From Eximiradius sp. (GTDB lineage: Bacteria > Bacteroidota > Ignavibacteria > Kapaibacteriales > UBA2268), in assembly GCA_937127445.1 (NCBI GenBank), contig CAKZLY010000023.1:20154-84153 (forward strand): 64,000 nt of DNA. Reading direction: 5' to 3'. Position numbers and translations under genes: made by a program. Under the pieces are notes generated by a model that saw only the letters and a list, made by a program, of their open reading frames with translations, made no database searches and was not told the origin of the DNA. The stretch's first letter is position 1. The number at the start of each line of letters is the position of its first letter. Below, in pieces: positions 27,268 through 36,449 of the stretch.

Positions 27268-27462
27268 TTCTTGCACAAAGAACTGGCACAAAAATAAGAA
27301 GTGTTCAGGAAAATAGCAAAAAATTTGTGTTGTGAATGCATAAATTTCAGTTAGTAGTATAATTTTTTATTGGCTTCAAAAGCAGCATTATGCAAAAGAA
27401 ACACAGAAGAATAAACTATTTTTCATATTAATACTTCTTATATAAGAAAAGGAGTAATTTTT

Positions 27463-27837
27463 GTGCTAACAATTGAAAAGCAGATATTAGTGGTCAATAC
27501 TATTGTTGACTCGCTTGAAGAGCTTAACAAAATATTGAGAATGAACACAAAAATATCCGAACAAATTCATTCAACAATTGGTGAAATTCTCAGGTTTATG
27601 GGAAAAGTATTAAAGAATTTACCTGAAATGCTTATTTCTAAAAAGAAGATTATGTATAATAAACAAGATATTATTTATTTTTATGACGAAATGATGAAAG
27701 CCTGGCAAGATTTTTTTGAAAATCGTGATAATTTTTTCAATTCTTACGAAACTTTTTCGCTAATATGGAAAGATTATCAAAAATTGCTAAATAATCTTGA
27801 AAATAGCGCAACTACAATATATATTTCACTGAATTAA
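27463..27837 (+). CDS. hypothetical protein, 124 residues
   Basis: Starts with GTG at 27463; AAGGAG (27449-27454) is placed 8 bases upstream, which supports this unusual start. The protein has no signal peptide or membrane segment. It looks mostly helical: a Leu/Ile-rich first half (EKQILVVNTIVDSLEELNKI) and a more aromatic, charged second half (DEMMKAWQDFFENRDNFFNS). No known motif was recognised. It ends 17 bases before the rhomboid gene and is probably in the same transcript. Flagellar FlgN-like or chaperone-like shape is possible but not supported by a motif. Confidence 0.6.
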   Translation: MLTIEKQILVVNTIVDSLEELNKILRMNTKISEQIHSTIGEILRFMGKVLKNLPEMLISKKKIMYNKQDIIYFYDEMMKAWQDFFENRDNFFNSYETFSLIWKDYQKLLNNLENSATTIYISLN

Positions 27838-27854
27838 GATAGGATCCTTTAAAA

Positions 27855-28820
27855 ATGAGTTATTATGGATTTAGAAGATTTAGCCTGTTTCCGCCAGTAA
27901 TAAAGACTATAATGCTGATAAATGTTATAGTTTTTATTGTTCAGCATTTGATGCTATCAATTTTTACAATTGGTGGAGTGCCTCTTGATAGGATAATTAT
28001 TTATTATTTCGCATTGCAACCATTTTTCGATGGTTCTGATATTATCACGAATAATACATTCTATATTTGGCAATTACTAACATATCAATTTCTACACGCT
28101 AATTTTTGGCATATTTTCTTTAATATGTTTGTTTTGTGGATGTTTGGGACAGAACTCGAAGATGAGTGGGGACAAGGTAAATTTTTAGCGTTTTATCTAT
28201 TATCAGGTATTGGAGCGGGAATAACGCATTTAATTGCAAGCCCAATGTTGGGAACAATTGCACCAACTGTGGGTGCGTCGGGAGCAATTTATGGAATTTT
28301 GTTAGCTTTTGGGCTTTCCTATCCAGATAGACCAATATATATGTTCCCATTTTTCATCCCTATTAAAGCTAAAATTTTCGTTATTGTGATGATTGCAATA
28401 GAACTAATTTTTGGTTTTTCAGTTAACGACCAGATTGCACGGTTCGCACATTTAGGTGGAGCAGCAACAGGATTTTTTCTCTTAAAATTCGGTGATAAAC
28501 TTGGAATTTACGCTGTAGCTGAAAGACTCTTTAGACGAAAAGCACCCAAAAAATATGATTTTGATGATTATTTCACACAACGAACCAAGTTTGAGAAAGA
28601 ACCCAAAGTTTATTCATTCACTAATAAACCCGACAATTTAAACTATACAATTTGCAAAGAGGAGACACCTTCTTCCACGAAAATTGTAATTACTATTAAC
28701 GGTGAAAACATTACTCAAAACCAAATTGATGAAATACTTGATAAAATTTCTGCAAGCGGTTATCAAAGTCTTACAGACAGAGAAAAGCATATCCTTATTG
28801 AATTAAGCAAGAAGTTGTAG
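27855..28820 (+). CDS. rhomboid family intramembrane serine protease
   Basis: A 321-residue membrane protein. The rhomboid core has the HANFWHIFFNM segment, catalytic Ser142 in VGASGAIYG and catalytic His199 in FAHLGGAATG, separated by the usual membrane helices. A cytoplasmic tail of about 100 residues follows (ENITQNQIDEILDKISASGYQSLT, then EKHILIELSKKL), seen in many Bacteroidota rhomboids. It precedes ispG by two bases and starts a cluster with ispG, usp and others. Substrates unknown. Confidence 0.93.
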   Translation: MSYYGFRRFSLFPPVIKTIMLINVIVFIVQHLMLSIFTIGGVPLDRIIIYYFALQPFFDGSDIITNNTFYIWQLLTYQFLHANFWHIFFNMFVLWMFGTELEDEWGQGKFLAFYLLSGIGAGITHLIASPMLGTIAPTVGASGAIYGILLAFGLSYPDRPIYMFPFFIPIKAKIFVIVMIAIELIFGFSVNDQIARFAHLGGAATGFFLLKFGDKLGIYAVAERLFRRKAPKKYDFDDYFTQRTKFEKEPKVYSFTNKPDNLNYTICKEETPSSTKIVITINGENITQNQIDEILDKISASGYQSLTDREKHILIELSKKL

Positions 28821-28822
28821 AA

Positions 28823-29878
28823 ATGCAATTTGAAAGAAAAATCACAAAAAAAATATTGGTCGGCGACATAGAGATTGGTGGTGGCTCGCCTATCACTATT
28901 CAAACAATGACGAAAACAAGAACATCAGATACAATTGCAACCTTGAAACAAATTGAACAGGTAGCACTTGCAGGCGCTGATATTGTACGAGTAACAGTAA
29001 ATGATGAAGAAGCCGCTAATGCAATGAAAGAAATATGCAAGCTTTCCCCTATTCCAGTAGTTGCAGATATACATTTTAATTACATATTTGCAATGAAATC
29101 GATTGAAGCTGGTGTTGCAAAAGTACGAATTAATCCTGGGAATATTGGTTCGAACGAAAGAATTAAAAAAGTGCTTGATGCAGCAAAGATAAATAGAATC
29201 CCTATTAGAATTGGTGTGAACTCAGGTTCGTTGGAAAAAGATATTTTGGAGAAGTATGGTCATCCAACAGCAGAGGCTTTGGCTGAAAGTGCTATGCGGC
29301 ACGTTCAAATAGCAAATGATTTTAATTTTGATGATATATGCATATCTGTAAAATCCACAAGTGTGAAGTTAACTATTGAAGCTTATCGATTGTTATCAGA
29401 AAAGACTAATTATCCTTTGCATCTGGGAGTTACCGAAGCAGGAACTTTTTTAAGTGGGACAATAAAATCTGCGGTTGGAATTGGCAGTCTGCTTGCAGAA
29501 GGTATAGGCGACACAATCAGGGTTTCATTAACAGACGACCCAGTTCGAGAAGTCGAAGTTGCACGAGAAATTTTACAATCACTTGACCTAAAAGAAAAAT
29601 ATATTGAAATTATTTCTTGTCCAACTTGTGGTAGATTACAGGTTGATCTAATTCCAATTGCAAAACAATTGCAGGAAAAAGTTCGTCCTATTAAAAAAAA
29701 GATTAAAGTAGCATTAATGGGTTGTGCAGTAAATGGTCCAGGGGAAGCAAAAGAAGCAGATATTGGAGTTGCTTGCGGCAACGGAGAAGCATTGCTTTTC
29801 AAGAAGGGAGAAATAATTGGTAAAATCCCAGAAGAGAAAATATTAGAAATATTAATAGAAGAAATTGAAAAATACTAA
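28823..29878 (+). CDS. ispG: 4-hydroxy-3-methylbut-2-en-1-yl diphosphate synthase IspG, short form
   Basis: The penultimate enzyme of the MEP isoprenoid pathway (GcpE), converting MEcPP to HMBPP with a [4Fe-4S] cluster. The N-terminal TIM barrel (ITIQTMTKTRTSD, VVADIHFNY) and the cluster ligands are present: Cys266 and Cys269 in SCPTCGR and Cys301 in MGCAVNGPGE, with a fourth Glu nearby. At 351 residues it is the short form without the large insertion found in most Bacteroidota and chlorobial IspG proteins, a point useful for placing the organism. It lies directly after the rhomboid gene. Confidence 0.95.
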   Translation: MQFERKITKKILVGDIEIGGGSPITIQTMTKTRTSDTIATLKQIEQVALAGADIVRVTVNDEEAANAMKEICKLSPIPVVADIHFNYIFAMKSIEAGVAKVRINPGNIGSNERIKKVLDAAKINRIPIRIGVNSGSLEKDILEKYGHPTAEALAESAMRHVQIANDFNFDDICISVKSTSVKLTIEAYRLLSEKTNYPLHLGVTEAGTFLSGTIKSAVGIGSLLAEGIGDTIRVSLTDDPVREVEVAREILQSLDLKEKYIEIISCPTCGRLQVDLIPIAKQLQEKVRPIKKKIKVALMGCAVNGPGEAKEADIGVACGNGEALLFKKGEIIGKIPEEKILEILIEEIEKY

Positions 29879-29893
29879 TCATAAAGGTGAAAT

Positions 29894-30349
29894 ATGCCTT
29901 TTAAAAACATTCTAATACCGACTGATTTTTTCGAGGGATTTGAAGTAGCATTAGAATATGCTAAAAAAATTGCAGAGTGTGGCAATTCTACTTTGCATAT
30001 TCTGCACGTTATTGAACCGTCGTTGTATCCATCTGATATGGGATTCGGTCATTTAAGTTATGTTGATATAGAAAAAGAATTAATGAATAGCTCAAAATCA
30101 GAAATAGAAAAGATTGAACAATCATTATCTGCTGAAAATTATAAGGTTAAGACAACAATACTTTTCGGTAGAGCTTCTGACCAAATAGTTGAATATGCCA
30201 AAAACAATAATATCGACATAATTTGCATTACAACCACGGGCAGAAGTTCATTCGATAGGTTTATTTTTGGTAGCACTACCGAAAAAGTATTACGCAAAGC
30301 AGAATGTCCGGTTTTATCGATTAAAATACCAGTAAAATCAAATGATTAA
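29894..30349 (+). CDS. universal stress protein (UspA domain)
   Basis: A 151-residue single Usp domain. It starts MPFKNILIPTDF, and the nucleotide-binding G2xG9xG signature appears as TTGRSSFDRFIFGSTTEKVLRKA, so an ATP-binding type is likely. A ribosome site AAAGGTGAAAT lies ahead of the ATG. The last 8 bp overlap the following HAD gene. The gene is part of the rhomboid-ispG-usp-HAD run. Confidence 0.9.
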   Translation: MPFKNILIPTDFFEGFEVALEYAKKIAECGNSTLHILHVIEPSLYPSDMGFGHLSYVDIEKELMNSSKSEIEKIEQSLSAENYKVKTTILFGRASDQIVEYAKNNNIDIICITTTGRSSFDRFIFGSTTEKVLRKAECPVLSIKIPVKSND

Positions 30350-30935
30350 GAATATTGTTATTGACTTTGGGAATGTTATCTATAAAGTTGATTTGCTTGC
30401 AGCACACAGAAAGTATTATGAAATTGCTAAAAGCACTGGTGTATTACTCGATTTCAATATTTTAAATGGTATAATAGATAAATATGAATGCGGTAAAATA
30501 AATACAAATGAATTTAGAAATAATATCAGGAATTTGCTTCGTTGGAAAGCATCAGATGAAGAATTTGATTTAGTATGGAATAGTATATTAATCGAACCAT
30601 TTGAATATTCGGAAGAAGCAATAAATAAACTTTCAGAAAAATGTAATCTATATTTGCTCAGCAACACAAGTCCATTGCATTACGAGAGATTTTATAATGA
30701 AATGAAGCAAATTTTTAATAAGTTCAATAAACTATATTTTTCATTTCAAGTAGGATATAAAAAGCCTTCCGCTCCGATATACAAACACACCCTTAGAGAA
30801 TCACAAATAATCGCACAAGAAACAATATTCCTTGATGATATTCAAGAAAATATTGATAAGTTCGTTTTGTTAGGTGTTCAGGGAATTAAAATTTCAGACA
30901 ATTTTACATTAAAAGATTTTGCATTAAGTTTTTAA
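30342..30935 (+). CDS. HAD family hydrolase
   Basis: A 197-residue HAD phosphatase. Motif I is VIDFGNVIYKVD (the first Asp is present, though the second position is Asn instead of Asp), motif II LYLLSNTSPLHYERF, motif III VGYKKPSAPIY with the Lys, and motif IV ETIFLDDIQENI. The N in place of the second Asp suits the IA-v3 subgroup, which includes YihX-like and epoxide-hydrolase-like proteins. Overlaps usp by 8 bp. The substrate cannot be predicted. Confidence 0.85.
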   Translation: MIKNIVIDFGNVIYKVDLLAAHRKYYEIAKSTGVLLDFNILNGIIDKYECGKINTNEFRNNIRNLLRWKASDEEFDLVWNSILIEPFEYSEEAINKLSEKCNLYLLSNTSPLHYERFYNEMKQIFNKFNKLYFSFQVGYKKPSAPIYKHTLRESQIIAQETIFLDDIQENIDKFVLLGVQGIKISDNFTLKDFALSF

Positions 30936-30952
30936 TTTTTACATATTTTCAT

Positions 30953-30960
30953 TATTTTTG
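30953..30960 (+). promoter_or_regulatory. possible Bacteroidota-type -7 element before the SDR gene
   Basis: TATTTTTG fits TAnnTTTG and ends 24 bases before ATG 30985. No matching TTG at the -33 distance was seen. Confidence 0.25.
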
Positions 30961-30984
30961 TATTTATTTAATCGAAAAATAATT

Positions 30985-31737
30985 ATGATTGTATTAATTA
31001 CCGGTGCTACATCCGGAATTGGGAGGGCTTGTTGCTACGAATTTGCATCGAAAGGTGCAGATTTAATTATTTTAGCACGCCGCAAAGAGAAACTCAATGA
31101 AATTGCATCTGATATTCAAAGCAAATTCAATGTCAAAGTGATTACTCGTGTATGTGATGTTCGGCACTTTCAGCAAGTGAAAGAAACTATTGATAGTTTG
31201 CCTGCCGAATGGAAAGCAATTGATGTATTAATTAATAATGCGGGACTAGCGAGAGGATTAGAGAAAATCCAGGATGGATTTATTGAGAAATGGGAAGAAA
31301 TGATAGATACTAACGTAAAAGGACTATTATACGTAACTCGTTGTATATTGCCGATAATGATTGAAAGAAATTATGGTGATATTATTAATATTGGTTCAAT
31401 TGCAGGACACGAGGTTTATCCAGGAGGCAACGTATATTGTGGCACAAAATTTGCGGAACGTGCAATCTCGAAAGGAATGACTATTGACACAAATGGTTAT
31501 AATATTAGAGTATGTAGTATAGACCCAGGGATGGTTGAAACTGAATTCTCATTGGTTAGGTTTGATAACGATGCAGAGCGTGCTGCAAATGTTTATAAAG
31601 GACTTGAAGCACTGAAAGGCAAAGATATTGCTCGAATTGCTTCATTTATTGTGCAACAACCACGCCACGTAAATATTCAAAGCATTGTGTTGACACCAAC
31701 ACAGCAGGCGACTGCAACTATTGTTTCGAGGAAATAA
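30985..31737 (+). CDS. SDR family NAD(P)-dependent oxidoreductase (YdfG-like)
   Basis: A 250-residue short-chain dehydrogenase. The cofactor loop is LITGATSGIGRACC; the motif NNAGLARG follows; the catalytic Ser is in NIGSIAGHEVYPGG and the Tyr-Lys pair is NVYCGTKFAER. The AAGLARG/EKIQDGFIEKWEEMIDTNVKG section and the terminal part fit YdfG, which acts on 3-hydroxy acids such as L-allo-threonine. The start at 30985 follows a 49-base gap after the HAD gene. Exact substrate is not certain. Confidence 0.9.
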   Translation: MIVLITGATSGIGRACCYEFASKGADLIILARRKEKLNEIASDIQSKFNVKVITRVCDVRHFQQVKETIDSLPAEWKAIDVLINNAGLARGLEKIQDGFIEKWEEMIDTNVKGLLYVTRCILPIMIERNYGDIINIGSIAGHEVYPGGNVYCGTKFAERAISKGMTIDTNGYNIRVCSIDPGMVETEFSLVRFDNDAERAANVYKGLEALKGKDIARIASFIVQQPRHVNIQSIVLTPTQQATATIVSRK

Positions 31738-31758
31738 TAATATTATTAGAAGGATACA

Positions 31759-33129
31759 ATGAAAGAGTTATTAAGTTTTATTGAAAACAATCAGGAAAAG
31801 CATTTAGAACAGCTCAAAGAATTTTTAAAGCTAAAAAGCATTAGCGCTGAGCCAGAATATAAAGAAGAAGTTCGTCGAACTGCGATGTGGCTCAAAATAC
31901 ATTTATCAAAAATCGGTTTCGAAAAAACTCAAATTTTCGAAACAAAGGGACATCCGATAGTATATGCAGAATGGCTCGGAGCAGGAAATAATGCCAAGAC
32001 CGTTCTCATTTATGGTCATTACGATGTTCAACCAGTGGATCCAATTGAAGAATGGAATACTCCACCGTTTGAGCCAACTGTAATTGACAATAAATTATAT
32101 GCGCGTGGAACAGCAGACGACAAAGGGCAAATTTTTGCACATATCAAGGGAATTGAAGCACATTTCCAAACTTATGGGAAGCTACCTGTCAATGTTAAAT
32201 TGCTTATTGAAGGTGAAGAAGAAGCTGGCAGCGGTAACTTAGATGAATTCATTGCAAATAATAAAGATATATTAAAATGCGATACAGTACTGATCTCCGA
32301 TACTGAATGGTATACTTTTGGACTACCTTCGATTTGTTATGCTCTTAGGGGTATTTCCTTTGTTGAAATAAAAGTAATTGGCCCAAATCGTGACTTGCAT
32401 TCCGGTTCATATGGGGGTGCAGTTGATAATCCAATCTTTGTATTAGCAAAAATGCTTACAAAGCTCAAAGACGAAAGGGGTAAAATTATAATACCTGGTT
32501 TTTATGATGATGTTGTCAAAGTAAGCGAAGAAGAACGTAAGCATTTCAAAAACCTTCCATTTTCTGAAGATGAGCTTAAAAAAAGTATTGAAGTCGAAGA
32601 ATTATCTGGTGAGATAGATTTCAGTGTATTAGAAAGAATTTGGATAAGACCAAGCATTGATGTCAATGGAATAAAAGGTGGTTATATTGGCGAAGGTATG
32701 AAAACAATTATTCCATCAGAGGCATCAGCAAAAATTTCTATGAGGCTTGTTCCGAACCAAAATCCGCAAGATATTACTGAAAAACTCTCTAAATATTTGA
32801 TTTCAATTGCTCCTAAAAGTGTCAAAATCATTGTAAATCCAGCACACGGTGGCAACCCAGTGATTACACCAATTGATAGCCCTGGAATTAAAGCAGCAGT
32901 TAAAGCCCTGGAAGCAGCTTTTAATAAGAAACCTGTTTTTATGAGAGAAGGTGGTTCTATTCCAGTAACTGACACTTTTTCTAAAATGTTGGGCGCCCCA
33001 CCAGTTTTAATGGGACTTGGTTTGCCAGATGATAATATTCATGCACCGAATGAAAAAATTAACTTAGAGAACTTTTTTGGTGGAATAAAAGCATCAGCTG
33101 TCTTTTTAAGCGAATATTCTAAATTATAA
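31759..33129 (+). CDS. M20 family dipeptidase
   Basis: A 456-residue zinc metallopeptidase. Metal-binding and catalytic motifs: LIYGHYDVQPVDP (His, Asp), ARGTADDKGQ (bridging Asp), and LLIEGEEEAGSGNL (Glu pair). Position and length match M20 dipeptidases related to carnosinase rather than ArgE or DapE. AGAAGGA precedes the ATG. It ends the run beginning at the rhomboid gene; a terminator follows. Confidence 0.92.
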   Translation: MKELLSFIENNQEKHLEQLKEFLKLKSISAEPEYKEEVRRTAMWLKIHLSKIGFEKTQIFETKGHPIVYAEWLGAGNNAKTVLIYGHYDVQPVDPIEEWNTPPFEPTVIDNKLYARGTADDKGQIFAHIKGIEAHFQTYGKLPVNVKLLIEGEEEAGSGNLDEFIANNKDILKCDTVLISDTEWYTFGLPSICYALRGISFVEIKVIGPNRDLHSGSYGGAVDNPIFVLAKMLTKLKDERGKIIIPGFYDDVVKVSEEERKHFKNLPFSEDELKKSIEVEELSGEIDFSVLERIWIRPSIDVNGIKGGYIGEGMKTIIPSEASAKISMRLVPNQNPQDITEKLSKYLISIAPKSVKIIVNPAHGGNPVITPIDSPGIKAAVKALEAAFNKKPVFMREGGSIPVTDTFSKMLGAPPVLMGLGLPDDNIHAPNEKINLENFFGGIKASAVFLSEYSKL

Positions 33130-33140
33130 AGGTTCGTTAA

Positions 33141-33173
33141 TATATTTTATATTTTATATTTTATATTTTATAT
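33141..33173 (+). repeat. 7-bp AT tandem repeat
   Basis: About four and a half copies of TATATTT immediately downstream of the M20 gene. It may be a slippage-prone tract; it lies before a terminator hairpin. Confidence 0.7.
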
Positions 33174-33174
33174 G

Positions 33175-33206
33175 GGTGATTGAAATTATTTCAGTCACCT
33201 TTTTTA
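33175..33206 (+). terminator. rho-independent terminator after the M20 gene
   Basis: GGTGATTGAAAT pairs with ATTTCAGTCACC (33175-33199, one G-T pair), followed by seven T. Confidence 0.9.
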
Positions 33207-33292
33207 TTGATTGCCTGTAAGAAAATAAAACATATATGTTGTTTTTGCGTCTACTTTTTATTGTAGTTTTAATTATTGATTAGATATTGCAA

Positions 33293-35092
33293 ATGAGAAA
33301 AATAATCTTTTTAATATTAATCGCTTTGGCTCAAAATTGTTTATTTGCTCAGACGGCGTTAGAGCAAAGATTGCGGCTTGCTGAAACGTATGAGAAAAGC
33401 GGGGATATAAATAATGCTGCAAGAATTTTTGAAGAATTATATAAAGAAAATAGTAATAATCAAATTATCTTTGAAGGATTGGTAAGAAATTTTTCTTCTC
33501 TTAATAGATATAGTGAATTGCTTCAATATGTTAAGGAAAAATACGACAAGCAAAAAGATATTATAACTTCAAGCGTTTATGCTGAACTATTATGGAGGAC
33601 CGGTAGCACAAATGATGCAAATAAAGTATGGGACAAAGCAATAAGTGATTATTCCCAAAATCCGCTTGTTTATGAGCAAATTTCTAATTCTATGATACAA
33701 ATGAGATTGTTCGACAAAGCAATTTCAGTTTTAAAGCAAGGGCGAAAGAATTTAAACAACAATGTTATTTTCTCTGAAAATTTAAGCAAACTTTATATTG
33801 CAATCGGGGACTACAAAAACGGATTAACTGAGATTTTATCCCAGTTTCAAGTCAATTGGAATTTGGCAATTACGCAAGGCAGAATATATGCATTATTAAT
33901 AAATGAAGAAGCTGACAAATATATTTTAAATGAATTAATAAAATTAGCTAATAATAACAGCAACAACATAATTGCTCAAGAATTGCTTGCTTGGTTTTAT
34001 AGAACAACTGACAAATTAGATCAAGCACTTGATTTATTCAAAAATATTGATAGATTAAAGAAAGCAAACGGTGCAGAAATATTAAGATTTGCTGAGGAAT
34101 GCCGTCGAGATGGGCAATTCGACGTAGCAATGAAGGCTTATGGTATTGTAATTGATCTTGGGAAGAACCACCCGTTAATTCATTCTGCTTTGTATGGATA
34201 TACAAGAACGTTAGAACAAAAGGTAATGGCTCAAAAGCAAATCTCCAAAGAATCGGCAAACGAATTAATTACAAAATATAAAAGTATTATCAAGGAATTC
34301 CCCAATACACAGCAAGCAACAGAGAGTAGGCTTAGAATTGCTTATATTCTATCGAACTATTTAAGTAATTATGATGATGCAATTAAAGAACTCAATACTG
34401 CTATTTCTGAACGACCACGGACAAATATTGCTGCGTCTGCAACTATTGATTTGGCAAATATTTACATTAATCTGGGAAAATTCGAAGATGCAACTGCTAT
34501 TCTGAATAATTTTATTAAAAACAATTCGAACAATTTTCAAAGTTTTGCTAATAAAGCGAACTTTCTAATAGCCGAAATTTCTTTTTTTAATGGATTATTG
34601 GATACAGCACTCAAACAATATGCAAATTTGATAATTATACCTGAAACCGATATTGCTAATGCATCTTTAAATAGAATTGTTTTAATTGAGCAAAACAAAC
34701 AATATACAAAAGCACTTTCGACATTTGCCCGTGCTGAATTCGAGGAACGAAGGAATAATCTGAAAGAAGCAATAGAATTGTATTCGACTACTGCTAATTT
34801 ATCCTCGGGAACTGAATTATTTGAATTAGCCTTAAAAAAGCAAATAGAGATGGAATTTCTAAATGAAGAATATCAATCAGTGATTAAAACAGTTGATTAT
34901 TTATTGCAAAAGGTTCCCGATTCAATTTATGGAGATTTTGCACTGTTAAGAAAAGCCGATGCGCTTGTGTTAATGAACAACAAGCAAAATGCTTTAAACT
35001 TATATACAGAAATTTTGTCAAAATATCCACTTTCGATTTATTTACCAGAAATTAGAGAAAAAATCAAAAGTTTGAGAAATGAAACTATATAA
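33293..35092 (+). CDS. TPR repeat protein, exported
   Basis: A 599-residue protein with signal peptide MRKIIFLILIALAQNCLFAQ and TPR-like helical repeats over its whole length (for example RLAETYEKSGDINNAARIFEELYK and LADKADALVLMNNKQNALNLYTEIL-type units). Probably periplasmic scaffolding. ATG at 33293 is chosen over TTG 33287. It overlaps the next gene, a phosphodiester glycosidase, by 14 bp, so the two are expressed together. No catalytic domain is visible. Confidence 0.82.
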   Translation: MRKIIFLILIALAQNCLFAQTALEQRLRLAETYEKSGDINNAARIFEELYKENSNNQIIFEGLVRNFSSLNRYSELLQYVKEKYDKQKDIITSSVYAELLWRTGSTNDANKVWDKAISDYSQNPLVYEQISNSMIQMRLFDKAISVLKQGRKNLNNNVIFSENLSKLYIAIGDYKNGLTEILSQFQVNWNLAITQGRIYALLINEEADKYILNELIKLANNNSNNIIAQELLAWFYRTTDKLDQALDLFKNIDRLKKANGAEILRFAEECRRDGQFDVAMKAYGIVIDLGKNHPLIHSALYGYTRTLEQKVMAQKQISKESANELITKYKSIIKEFPNTQQATESRLRIAYILSNYLSNYDDAIKELNTAISERPRTNIAASATIDLANIYINLGKFEDATAILNNFIKNNSNNFQSFANKANFLIAEISFFNGLLDTALKQYANLIIIPETDIANASLNRIVLIEQNKQYTKALSTFARAEFEERRNNLKEAIELYSTTANLSSGTELFELALKKQIEMEFLNEEYQSVIKTVDYLLQKVPDSIYGDFALLRKADALVLMNNKQNALNLYTEILSKYPLSIYLPEIREKIKSLRNETI

Positions 35093-36449
35093 TTCTGATA
35101 GATTTCGATATTTAATACTTTTTTTCTTAATTACAATTTTTATAGCAAGTTTTCAGTCTCTTGAAGCCAAAAAGAAGAAAAAAGTCAGTAGGAAATGTCC
35201 TCCAATTTCACACATTTTTATTCAAGATACTATTCTTGGCGAAGGGATATATTTTCAAAGAGCAATAATTAATTATAACTGCAACAGACACGACACTTAT
35301 ATTATCAAAGCACATTTGAAAGAATGTAATTGCACACCAACGGTTATGAAAGCTAAAGAGAATATCACTGCTCTGGATAAATTATCAAATATTATTCAAT
35401 ACTACGATTCTTTGTATCAAGAAAATATTTATGGAGCAGTAAATGCGAATTTTTGGCGAGCCTATTCGAATTTTCCTATTGGACCAGTTATTGTTAACGG
35501 TGAGGTAGTACAACTTCATAGTTACAAAGAATGGAGTTCAATACTATTTAATACTTCTGGAACACCATTTATTGATAATTTTAAAATATCTGGAGAAATA
35601 ATTCTTAACAATAGGAATAAGTTTAGAATTCAAGATGTTAATAGAAGAACAGATTCGAGCGGTATTGTTATTTACAACAAGTTTAGCAGCTCTAAGATAC
35701 CCGAATTAAATATACAAAAAATAGAAGAAACTATTTCACAAATTAAAGACAATTCAGAAGAAATAATATATAATGATTCAACAGAAGCGGAATTTAACCT
35801 TGAATCTATGAAAGAGGAATTAATCAAGACAGAATTGATGAATTCAATTGAATTTTCCACGCCTAAAATAAGTGTAATGTATCTCAACGAACCAACAATT
35901 AATTCTGAAATTAATTGTTTAGTAATAGAAAAGGCATTTAATGTTATTAATATGCCACAAAATGGTTGTATTGTGTCTTTTGGTCAGGATTTCGGAAGTA
36001 AACAACTGCCAAATGTTGGTGATACAATAAAAATTAAATTTTCAACAAACGTCCAGAAAAAGCAAATTTTCACTGATGGAGTATGTGGAACACCTCGCTT
36101 GATTCGTAAGGGCATTGCTGAACACGAGGCACAAAAAGAAGGTTCGAAAGGCAAGAGATTTATTCAAAAGAATTTACCCAGAACAGCCATCGGTTACAAT
36201 AGAAAGAAAGATATAATTTATTTAGTTGCAATCAAACCAACTAACCCATCAGAAAAAACGGTAGGAGCAAATTTAACAGCATTATCAAGAATTATGAAAT
36301 ATATTGGTTGTTACGATGCAATGAATTTAGATGGCGGCGGATCAACAATAATGGTAATAAATGGCAAAAATATATTAAATAGAGAAAATCCCTATTCCTC
36401 GCGTAAAATATCTGTGGGAATAGGGATTAAAAGTATAGAGAAAAATTAA
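35079..36449 (+). CDS. phosphodiester glycosidase family protein (NAGPA domain)
   Basis: A 456-residue exported protein. The N-terminus (RYLILFFLITIFIASFQSLEA) is a signal or anchor. The C-terminal third has the NAGPA/DUF2233 region: PRTAIGYNRKKDIIYLVAI and CYDAMNLDGGGSTIMVING, matching the uncovering-enzyme family which hydrolyses sugar phosphodiester bonds. The first half (about 45-200) also matches the family start, VNANFWRAYSNFPIGPVIVNG. Substrate unknown. It overlaps the TPR gene by 14 bp and the acyl-CoA synthetase end by TTAA. Confidence 0.85.
   Translation: MKLYNSDRFRYLILFFLITIFIASFQSLEAKKKKKVSRKCPPISHIFIQDTILGEGIYFQRAIINYNCNRHDTYIIKAHLKECNCTPTVMKAKENITALDKLSNIIQYYDSLYQENIYGAVNANFWRAYSNFPIGPVIVNGEVVQLHSYKEWSSILFNTSGTPFIDNFKISGEIILNNRNKFRIQDVNRRTDSSGIVIYNKFSSSKIPELNIQKIEETISQIKDNSEEIIYNDSTEAEFNLESMKEELIKTELMNSIEFSTPKISVMYLNEPTINSEINCLVIEKAFNVINMPQNGCIVSFGQDFGSKQLPNVGDTIKIKFSTNVQKKQIFTDGVCGTPRLIRKGIAEHEAQKEGSKGKRFIQKNLPRTAIGYNRKKDIIYLVAIKPTNPSEKTVGANLTALSRIMKYIGCYDAMNLDGGGSTIMVINGKNILNRENPYSSRKISVGIGIKSIEKN

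Noticed and set aside
27282..27296. second sigma-54-like site TGGCACAAAAATAAG
   Set aside because: No TTGC element at the right distance and no gene start close downstream.
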